A DNA stretch of 13,371 bases from an uncultured Eubacteriales bacterium (GTDB taxonomy: Bacteria > Bacillota > Clostridia > Christensenellales > Aristaeellaceae). A program made the position numbers and the translations under genes. Positions 8,307-13,371 of the stretch are shown here, piece after piece (position 1 is the stretch's first letter; each line of letters starts with the position of its first letter). Location: NCBI GenBank assembly GCA_900548125.1, contig URJN01000026.1:1-13371 (forward strand), read 5' to 3'. Below the pieces are notes generated by a model. That model was not told the DNA's origin. It was given only the letters and a program-made list of their open reading frames with translations, and did not search any database.

Positions 8307-8852
8307 CTCCTTCACCGGCTTATAGCAAAGATCATGCTCTACGCAAGCCCACATGTCCATCGCGGGCGTTCGGAGCTGGATTTCTACCGGAACGACGGCG
8401 CGCTGACGCTCCATGCAGACGGGAACGTGCATCACCAGATGCAGACTGCGGTAACCGCTGGCTTTGGGGCAGGCGATGTAATCCCGCGCAAGGACGAACT
8501 GCCAGTTGTCCATTTTTTTCAGAAGCTCGGCAAAGCGGTAGACGGCTTCAATTGAGGACAGCACGACCCGCAGACCGGCGATGTCGTTGAGCATCGCCGC
8601 GCCGGAGGCATCCTGCGTCAGCCCACGCCGAACGAGCTTATCCTGTAAGGAAGCGGGAGATTTCAGCCGAAACGTCATGCTGCGCACGGCGTAGGGCGTA
8701 TCCAGCTCAAACTGCGTCCGTGCGGCGCAGAGCGTCAGGAAGGCGGTTTCAACCGCCGCTTCATAAGGCTTGTAAAACGCGGGGGAGAATTCGGTATCGC
8801 ATGCCGCCCGCTTCGGCGCGTATATCGGCTGTATAACATGGCTGTGCTGCAA
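8301..8852 (-). CDS. Small alarmone synthetase (GTP pyrophosphokinase, RelA/SpoT synthetase domain), C-terminally short, 183 aa
   Basis: This enzyme should transfer pyrophosphate from ATP to GDP or GTP to make (p)ppGpp, the stringent-response signal. It has the synthetase domain only, with no hydrolase or regulatory domains. Numbering from the TTG start, catalytic and binding motifs of RelQ-type enzymes are present: R62 and K64 in FRLKSPASLQDKL, D90 and R95 in LNDIAGLRV, DYIACPK with GYRSLHL (124-139), E158 and R161 in VEIQLRT, and AMDMWACVEHDLCYK at 164-178. The protein stops five residues later. RelQ-type enzymes normally continue for some 40 residues through two helices used in tetramer formation. 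The TTG at 8852-8850 is chosen because GAGGTGAT sits at ideal spacing; the upstream ATG at 8912 has no ribosome binding site. It is a single-gene unit, divergent from the glycosyltransferase operon. Confidence 0.88.
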   Translation of the reverse strand: MQHSHVIQPIYAPKRAACDTEFSPAFYKPYEAAVETAFLTLCAARTQFELDTPYAVRSMTFRLKSPASLQDKLVRRGLTQDASGAAMLNDIAGLRVVLSSIEAVYRFAELLKKMDNWQFVLARDYIACPKASGYRSLHLVMHVPVCMERQRAVVPVEIQLRTPAMDMWACVEHDLCYKPVKEA

Positions 8853-8856
8853 GGAT

Positions 8857-8864
8857 ATCACCTC
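8857..8864 (-). promoter_or_regulatory. Ribosome binding site that selects a TTG start
   Basis: On the minus strand GAGGTGAT matches eight bases of the anti-Shine-Dalgarno complement and lies four bases before the TTG at 8852 (eight from its GAGG core). No ATG or GTG in frame is as well placed. Confidence 0.75.
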
Positions 8865-8941
8865 GAAAAAGGAAAATTTGAACGCCGCAAGCGCGCTTGA
8901 TCTGCAAACCATGATACAGCGGCGATATTGCGCGGATACGG

Positions 8942-9091
8942 CGAAAAGCGCACAAAAATGTGAGCAATGATGAACGATTCATATCTATGCGCGAAAAGGA
9001 GAAAGAATGTCTGCTTGGAGGGAGTTTGCCCTGTACAGAAGCCGTTTTTTTCAGTATAATGAAGACTGAAGAAATATCGAAAAGCGCACAA
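8942..9091 (+). repeat. Exact 14-base direct repeat in the divergent intergenic region
   Basis: CGAAAAGCGCACAA occurs at 8942-8955 and again at 9078-9091, 136 bases apart, one copy on each side of the promoter at 9032-9060. The second copy supplies the left arm of the leader hairpin at 9080-9111. It could be a paired regulator site or chance; I cannot tell which. Confidence 0.5.
9032..9060 (+). promoter_or_regulatory. Promoter of the three-gene glycosyltransferase operon
   Basis: TGTACA (9032-9037; four of six consensus bases) and a perfect TATAAT (9055-9060) are separated by exactly 17 bases. Transcription would begin near 9067, about 60 bases before the first gene. A T-rich stretch fills the spacer. 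Confidence 0.65.
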
Positions 9092-9111
9092 GGATTTTAT
9101 CCTGCGCTTTT
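9080..9111 (+). promoter_or_regulatory. Hairpin in the leader of the glycosyltransferase operon
   Basis: AAAAGCGCA (9080-9088) pairs with TGCGCTTTT (9103-9111). After a three-base bulge, GGAT (9092-9095) pairs with ATCC (9099-9102), closing a TTT loop. It lies between the predicted transcription start and the AAAGGAAG ribosome binding site (9116-9123). It may act as an attenuator, since its right arm ends in TTTT, or affect ribosome access. No aptamer of a known riboswitch class was recognised. Confidence 0.55.
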
Positions 9112-9128
9112 GCGGAAAGGAAGAACAT

Positions 9129-10541
9129 ATGAACAAGGATTTTGCGGATGATGCTCTGCGCACGCTGGCAAAGCGGCGCGCGCCGGCATGGGCGCAGGCT
9201 CTGCTGTTTGCGCTGGCGACAGCGATTTTTGCTGTTTTCGCTTATCATGCGCGCTATGCGCGGCTGGATGAATTCGCGGCGTTTCGGCTGGAGGAGTTGA
9301 CGCGGTTTACGGCGGGTGTGTTCACCGCGCTGTATGCCGTGACGCTGCTGGTGCAGCTGCGAATCGGGCGAAAGATGCCGCTGGGGTCGCAGGTGCTGCT
9401 GAGTGTGCTGGTCGGCGCAATCCTGCTGGCGAAGATATCGCTGCTGGATTATGTGAGCGACGACTACGACATCTTTTTGAGCAACTGGGTTTATGAATAC
9501 TCCAAAATGGGCATCAAGGAGGGCTTGGGTACATACATCGCCAGCGACTACTCTCCGCCCTACCTGTACATCCTGCTGCTGATTTCCCGAGTGAAAAACT
9601 ATCCGTGGCAGTATCTGGTCAAGGCGGTGTCCATTCTGGCGGACCTGCTGCTTGGCTATGCGGTGATGAAGCTGGCAAGCTTGAAGATTCGCGGAACTGG
9701 CTCAAAGCTGATGATTCTCAATCTGACGATGATTCTGCCGACAGTCGTCTTTAACGGCGCATACTGGGGACAGTGCGACGCAATTTACAGTTCGCTTTGC
9801 CTGATGGCTCTGTATATGGGGCTGAAAAAGCGCGGCGCGGCGTGCATGATATTCTTTGGCGCGGCATTGTCCTTTAAGCTGCAAACCGTCTTTTTCTTAC
9901 CGGCACTTCTGCCGCTGTGGCTGAGGAAGGATATCAAGCTGCGCCATGTGCCGCTGATTCCTGCCGCCTATCTGGGCATGATGGTTCCGGCGTTCTGGGG
10001 CGGCAAATCGCTGCACCATGCACTGACGGTCTATATAACGCAGGCGGGAACGTATAATAACATCACGGTCAACGGACCGTGCCTGTATAACTTCCTGCCG
10101 ACGAGCATAGATAGGGACATGCTTTACACGATGTTCGGCAGCATGGCGCTTGCGCTGGGCATGGCGATGCTGGTTGCCGTCTGTCTGCTGCTCTGCCTGC
10201 GCCGTGAGCAGATTACGCAGGAGAGCGTTGTGCTGGCGTGTCTGCTGGTGCTGGGCGGTGTGCCGTTCTTCCTGCCCAAGATGCACGATCGGTATACCTT
10301 CGGCGCGGACGTTTTGTCGCTGGTTGCGGCGGCATACTGCCCCAAGCGCATCGTCCTGCCGCTGCTGTTCGGTCTGGCGTCCTATATCTGCTATACGGCA
10401 GGTCTGCCGGGCGACGCCATCATGGAATTGAAGTGGGCGACCTTGTGTCAGGGCGCGGCGGTTGCGCTGACGGCGGCGGCACTTTGGAGAAGCCTGCATG
10501 AGGACAAGGAGAACGCCTGTCTGACGGAGGTGAAGGCGTGA
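9129..10541 (+). CDS. Polytopic GT-C glycosyltransferase, Gpi18-like mannosyltransferase related, 470 aa
   Basis: This is an integral membrane enzyme expected to move a sugar from a polyprenyl-phosphate donor onto an acceptor outside the membrane. The precise sugar and acceptor are unknown. After a short basic N-terminus there are about ten or more hydrophobic spans. The first large external loop has SDDYDIFLSNW (110-120), whose aspartates fit the GT-C catalytic position, then SDYSPPYLYIL (139-149). Other family marks are FNGAYWGQCDAIY (208-220), FKLQTVFFLP (249-258) and LPKMHDRY (382-389). AAAGGAAG lies five bases before the ATG. It is the first of three tandem paralogs; the next gene starts at or within its stop codon. 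It could belong to cell-wall polysaccharide or glycolipid assembly, but no flanking gene settles this. Confidence 0.82.
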   Translation: MNKDFADDALRTLAKRRAPAWAQALLFALATAIFAVFAYHARYARLDEFAAFRLEELTRFTAGVFTALYAVTLLVQLRIGRKMPLGSQVLLSVLVGAILLAKISLLDYVSDDYDIFLSNWVYEYSKMGIKEGLGTYIASDYSPPYLYILLLISRVKNYPWQYLVKAVSILADLLLGYAVMKLASLKIRGTGSKLMILNLTMILPTVVFNGAYWGQCDAIYSSLCLMALYMGLKKRGAACMIFFGAALSFKLQTVFFLPALLPLWLRKDIKLRHVPLIPAAYLGMMVPAFWGGKSLHHALTVYITQAGTYNNITVNGPCLYNFLPTSIDRDMLYTMFGSMALALGMAMLVAVCLLLCLRREQITQESVVLACLLVLGGVPFFLPKMHDRYTFGADVLSLVAAAYCPKRIVLPLLFGLASYICYTAGLPGDAIMELKWATLCQGAAVALTAAALWRSLHEDKENACLTEVKA

Positions 10542-11914
10542 TGGATAAGCAATGGATGAAAGACCCGCTTCGCTATGCCATGGAAGCGCGGCTTTCCGGA
10601 AAGAAGCGGTTTGCGCTCGGCGCGGTGATGACGCTTGTGTTTTTGCTGGCGGCGGTCAAGCTGTGCGCGGCGATGGAGGGCGCGGCGGTCATCGCGCTGA
10701 CGGGTGCGTTCTGTGCAGCCCTTCTGACGTGGGGCGCGTGGCGCAAGCTGAATGACCAGCCGGTGATGGTGCTGCTGTGCGCCGCGCTGCTGGCGATGCT
10801 CGCGGTAGCGGCACATCTGGCGTTGCTGGGCATTCGTCCGGGACGAGTGAGCAAGGTGCTGGAGCCGATGCTTGCGGATATGTGGAATTACGATTTGCTG
10901 ACGGCAATGGCTTGGGAGGACAAGGCATGGTCGGGCGGTTATCTGGTCGTGATGGCTCTGGTTTCCCGACTGGAGAGCTTTCCGCAGGCGATTGCGCTCA
11001 AGCTGTTTGATCTGGTCTGTCAGACGCTGGCGGCACTGGCTGTTTTGAATCTGGCGGCAAAGCGGGGCGCAAAATCCGGCGCGGCGGTCATGGGTATGTT
11101 TGCCTGTGTGCTGGCACCGACAATGCTGCTGAACGCGGGCTGCTGGGCGCAGTGCGACGCGATGTTTGCGGCTCTGACGCTCTGGGGGCTGTACCTGCTG
11201 ATGGACGACCATCCGGTCTGGGGAAGCATCCTCTGGGGCATGGCGGCGGCAACGAAGCTGCAAAGCGCGTTGATTTTCCCGCTGCTGCTCGTATTCTTCA
11301 TGCAAAGGAAAGTCTCCATCCGCCATATTCTCGCGCTGCTGGCGGCGTTTATCGCGTTTCAGACGGCATTCCTGCTGGATGGGCAGGGGCTGGCGGCGGT
11401 CTTTGGACGTTATGCGATGCAGATTGATGAAGCGGCGTATGGCGACGTGGGGCTTGCCGACCATGCGGCGGGCGTATACGGTCTGATGGTGACCGCCTCC
11501 GTCCGCGAGTTCAGCGGCATGGGCATGTATTTGGGCGTTGCCTGTTCGCTGATGGTGGTCTTTGCCATGCTTCATGCGCATGGTGAACCGGATGCAGATG
11601 CTATGCTGCTGGGTGCGCTGCTGCTGGCGGCGGGTCTGCCGCTCATTCTGCCGCAGATGAACGCGCGGAGCCTGTATTTGGCGGGCATGCTGGCGTTTGC
11701 GGCGGCGAACAATCCGCGGCGCATGGCGGCGGCACTGGCCCTGGAGCTTGTTTCGCTGTGCAGCTACATGGAAGCCATCTTCTCCTTTACGGTTTTGCCG
11801 ATGCAGGCACTGAGCCTGATTGCCATCGCGGCGGCGGTGGTCATCGCGATGGAGCTTTTGCGGAAGCTGAAATCCGGTGCGAAGGAGGCAGTCTGTCATG
11901 AGGGCGGTGCTTGA
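10538..11914 (+). CDS. Diverged paralog of the GT-C glycosyltransferase, probable pseudoenzyme, 458 aa
   Basis: It shares the overall layout of its neighbours: many hydrophobic spans, LLNAGCWAQCDAMF (197-210), TKLQSALIFP (239-248), and a late LPQM motif at the place of LPKMH and LPRMH. The motifs common to the two flanking copies are altered. The MHxRY motif has become MNARS (374-378). The first external loop reads ADMWNYDLLTAMAWEDKAWS and lacks the DY-rich SPPY or IGEY segment. The frame is full length with no break, so the gene is kept, perhaps as a partner subunit or with changed specificity. The start is GTG 10538 (four-base overlap) or ATG 10541 (one-base overlap). GGAGG at 10526-10530 suits both. 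It is translationally coupled to both neighbours. Confidence 0.75.
   Translation: MMDKQWMKDPLRYAMEARLSGKKRFALGAVMTLVFLLAAVKLCAAMEGAAVIALTGAFCAALLTWGAWRKLNDQPVMVLLCAALLAMLAVAAHLALLGIRPGRVSKVLEPMLADMWNYDLLTAMAWEDKAWSGGYLVVMALVSRLESFPQAIALKLFDLVCQTLAALAVLNLAAKRGAKSGAAVMGMFACVLAPTMLLNAGCWAQCDAMFAALTLWGLYLLMDDHPVWGSILWGMAAATKLQSALIFPLLLVFFMQRKVSIRHILALLAAFIAFQTAFLLDGQGLAAVFGRYAMQIDEAAYGDVGLADHAAGVYGLMVTASVREFSGMGMYLGVACSLMVVFAMLHAHGEPDADAMLLGALLLAAGLPLILPQMNARSLYLAGMLAFAAANNPRRMAAALALELVSLCSYMEAIFSFTVLPMQALSLIAIAAAVVIAMELLRKLKSGAKEAVCHEGGA
11882..11888 (+). promoter_or_regulatory. Ribosome binding site that fixes the start of the third glycosyltransferase
   Basis: AAGGAGG lies nine bases before the ATG at 11898. 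An in-frame ATG at 11877 lies upstream of this site and is rejected. Confidence 0.75.
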
Positions 11915-13226
11915 CCGGCTGGATGAGCGTCTGCGCGAGGGACTGATCAAGCCGACGGGACGCGCGGGCAAAGGAATCAGCGCGGTGCTGACGGTTTTGG
12001 CGTTTATTCTGCTGATGATGACGCGGACGCTGAACCTGATTGCCGACGCACAGATGAGCGTGCGCGTTGCAACGGCTGTCTGTCTGGCACTTCCGCTGGC
12101 AGTCATGCTTGTTTTTGCCCTGCGCAGCGAGAAAAGTCTGCTCGGCACATGGGGGCTTTGTGCGCTCTGCGCGGCGGCGATGCTTGCGCGGGTCAGCTTT
12201 ATCGAGCGTTCCGCGGGAGATTATGAATACTATCTGGCGGACTGGCTGCAAAAGCTGAGCGCAGGCTCGTTTGCCGACGGTATGCGGCAGAATATCGGCG
12301 AATACAACGTTCTGTATCAGTATATTCTGTTCATCATCACGCGGCTGCCCGTGCCGCCGCTCTATGCGGTGAAAGCGGTTTCGTTTATCGGCGACGCTTT
12401 TCTGGCTGGCGCGGCGGCGTCTCTGGCAGAAAAGGACGGGAAGCCCAGCATGGCGGCGTTTGGCGCGATGCTGCTTCTGCCGACAGTCGTTCTCAACGGC
12501 GGCATGTTCGCCCAGTGCGACAGTCTGTATGCGGCGTGTGTGCTTTGGGGGCTGGCGTTGGCTCTGCGTGAAAAGCCCGCGCGCGCGGCGGTCTGCTTTG
12601 CGCTGTCGCTGGCGTTTAAGCTGCAAGCCGTGTTCATGCTGCCGATGGTCATCGTGCTGTGGGCGGACAAAAAGCTCCGCCTGAGCGATGCGCTGGTCTT
12701 TGTGCTGACGCTTGCTCTGACAGCACTTCCCGCGCTGCTCGGCGGAAAGAGCCTGCATGCGCTGCTCTCGATTTATACGGCGCAGACGGGGCTGTATACC
12801 GGATTGAATTACGGAGCGGCGAATTTCTTCGCGCTGCTGAATACGAACGGACTGGATGTCTACGCCTACGGCAATTTCGGCATGGGGCTGGCGTTAGGCG
12901 TCTGTGCGCTGCTGACGGTTTCCGGCGTGCGCAGCGCGGGAAGGATGAACCGGAGGATGTATCTGCGCTATGCGCTACTGTTTCCGCTGATGATTGTGTT
13001 CTGCCTGCCGAGGATGCACGAGCGGTATTTCTATCTGGCGGACGCGATGGCGATTGCTGCGGCGGCAGAGGACAGGCGGATGACGCCGGCGGCGGGACTC
13101 ATTGCGCTCGCGTCGCTGGGCAGCTATTGGGAAACGGCACTCCCGCTTTCGGCTTGCGCATGGATGATGTTTGCGGCTGGAATTTGGACGATAGGGCATA
13201 CCCAACGGGAAGAAAGTATGCTATAA
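11898..13226 (+). CDS. Polytopic GT-C glycosyltransferase, third tandem paralog, 442 aa
   Basis: This is the same family as the gene at 9129 and keeps most of its conserved marks. SAGDYEYYLADW (105-116) lies in the first external loop with the acidic residues of a GT-C site, then IGEYNVLYQYIL (133-144), LNGGMFAQCDSLY (199-211), FKLQAVFMLP (240-249) and LPRMHERYFYLAD (370-382). A membrane-bound glycosyl transfer from a polyprenyl-linked sugar is expected; the substrate is unknown. It overlaps the preceding gene by 17 bases. Its last codons carry an extended -10 promoter sequence for whatever follows. The outer two copies resemble each other more in motifs than either resembles the middle one, which suggests duplication followed by faster change of the middle copy. 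Confidence 0.82.
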   Translation: MRAVLDRLDERLREGLIKPTGRAGKGISAVLTVLAFILLMMTRTLNLIADAQMSVRVATAVCLALPLAVMLVFALRSEKSLLGTWGLCALCAAAMLARVSFIERSAGDYEYYLADWLQKLSAGSFADGMRQNIGEYNVLYQYILFIITRLPVPPLYAVKAVSFIGDAFLAGAAASLAEKDGKPSMAAFGAMLLLPTVVLNGGMFAQCDSLYAACVLWGLALALREKPARAAVCFALSLAFKLQAVFMLPMVIVLWADKKLRLSDALVFVLTLALTALPALLGGKSLHALLSIYTAQTGLYTGLNYGAANFFALLNTNGLDVYAYGNFGMGLALGVCALLTVSGVRSAGRMNRRMYLRYALLFPLMIVFCLPRMHERYFYLADAMAIAAAAEDRRMTPAAGLIALASLGSYWETALPLSACAWMMFAAGIWTIGHTQREESML

Positions 13227-13227
13227 T
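13219..13227 (+). promoter_or_regulatory. Extended -10 promoter inside the end of the third glycosyltransferase
   Basis: TGCTATAAT (TG at 13219-13220, TATAAT at 13222-13227) is a perfect extended -10 element. It covers the last codons and stop of the gene. I see no -35 hexamer at 16-18 bases upstream, which extended -10 promoters can do without. It would drive the gene at 13349 with a leader of about 115 bases. Confidence 0.55.
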
Positions 13228-13256
13228 AAGAGAAAAGCAACAGAATGTCACTTTAC

Positions 13257-13288
13257 CCGGCGCAAAAAGGTCTGCCGGAACGTTTTCT
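13257..13288 (+). terminator. Weak hairpin, possible terminator or leader structure
   Basis: CCGGC (13257-13261) pairs with GCCGG (13274-13278) over a 12-base loop, followed by AACGTTTTCT. The stem is only five pairs. It could end the glycosyltransferase operon or be structure in the leader of the next gene; confidence is low. Confidence 0.25.
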
Positions 13289-13348
13289 GAAAAGAAAAAA
13301 GTGAAAACAAAATGAAAGCCGCTGAATAAGCGGGGGCGGAGGACAATC

Positions 13349-13371
13349 ATGAACCGGGAAGAAATGCTGAC
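13349..13371 (+). CDS. Start of a gene running off the right edge
   Basis: ATG at 13349 is preceded by GGAGGA (13338-13343) at good spacing and opens MNREEML before the window ends. Seven residues are too few to name a product. A small CCGCT/AGCGG hairpin (13319-13333) lies just before the ribosome binding site. Confidence 0.6.

Noticed and set aside
8208..8555. 115-residue + strand frame
   Set aside because: Most of it is antisense to the alarmone synthetase, whose conserved motifs are clear; no ribosome binding site.
10448..12148. 566-residue minus-strand frame opposite the middle glycosyltransferase
   Set aside because: It is Arg/Gln/His-rich with no recognisable domain. It is a mirror of Leu/Ala codons in the membrane protein on the + strand.
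13312..13329. Five-codon frame MKAAE just upstream of the last gene
   Set aside because: No ribosome binding site; such short frames are expected by chance. It lacks the repeated codons of a leader-peptide attenuator.

Overview
This window looks like a chromosomal stretch of a GC-rich, Clostridia-like Firmicute. The evidence is strong AAGGAGG-type ribosome binding sites, TATAAT-type promoters, a RelQ-like small alarmone synthetase and an Opp-type operon in Gram-positive gene order. By eye the GC content is in the high fifties percent, and I cannot name the genus. All genes but one are on the + strand.

Layout. (1) Bases 2-151 hold the C-terminal end of a gene entering from the left, probably a PfkB-family sugar kinase, followed by a terminator-like hairpin. 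(2) Bases 331-8127 form a peptide-type ABC transporter operon: substrate-binding protein (oppA), permeases (oppB, oppC), two ATPases (oppD, oppF) and a 70-residue single-span membrane protein. It closes with a clear terminator at 8131-8158. A strong terminator and a 60-base imperfect palindrome lie between oppA and oppB, which suggests that the binding protein is made in excess over the membrane parts. (3) Bases 8301-8852 (- strand) encode a short (p)ppGpp synthetase with all recognisable catalytic residues but without the usual C-terminal helices. It starts at TTG behind an excellent ribosome binding site. (4) From a good promoter at 9032-9060, three overlapping paralogous genes (9129-13226) encode polytopic GT-C type glycosyltransferases related to Gpi18-like mannosyltransferases. 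The middle copy has lost the motifs shared by the outer two. (5) An extended -10 promoter lies in the last codons of the third copy, and the first seven codons of another gene start at 13349.

The most striking content is the transporter. The OppC-like permease carries about 300 extra residues in its first extracytoplasmic loop, and these read as seven RCC1-type repeats, enough for a complete seven-bladed beta-propeller. The partner ATPase OppF carries about 200 extra residues between Walker A and the Q-loop, rich in charged helix-forming sequence and probably a coiled-coil arm. The binding protein has a cleavable signal peptide with no lipobox cysteine. Together these suggest an importer with an added external docking or sensing module and an added cytoplasmic arm. 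I know of no characterised transporter of this design, but that is memory, not a search.

The remaining gene-free stretches (152-330, 2242-2462, 8128-8300, 8853-9128 and 13227-13348) are all under 300 bases and hold only the signals listed. I see nothing in 8159-8280. I found no tRNA, rRNA, CRISPR array or insertion sequence.
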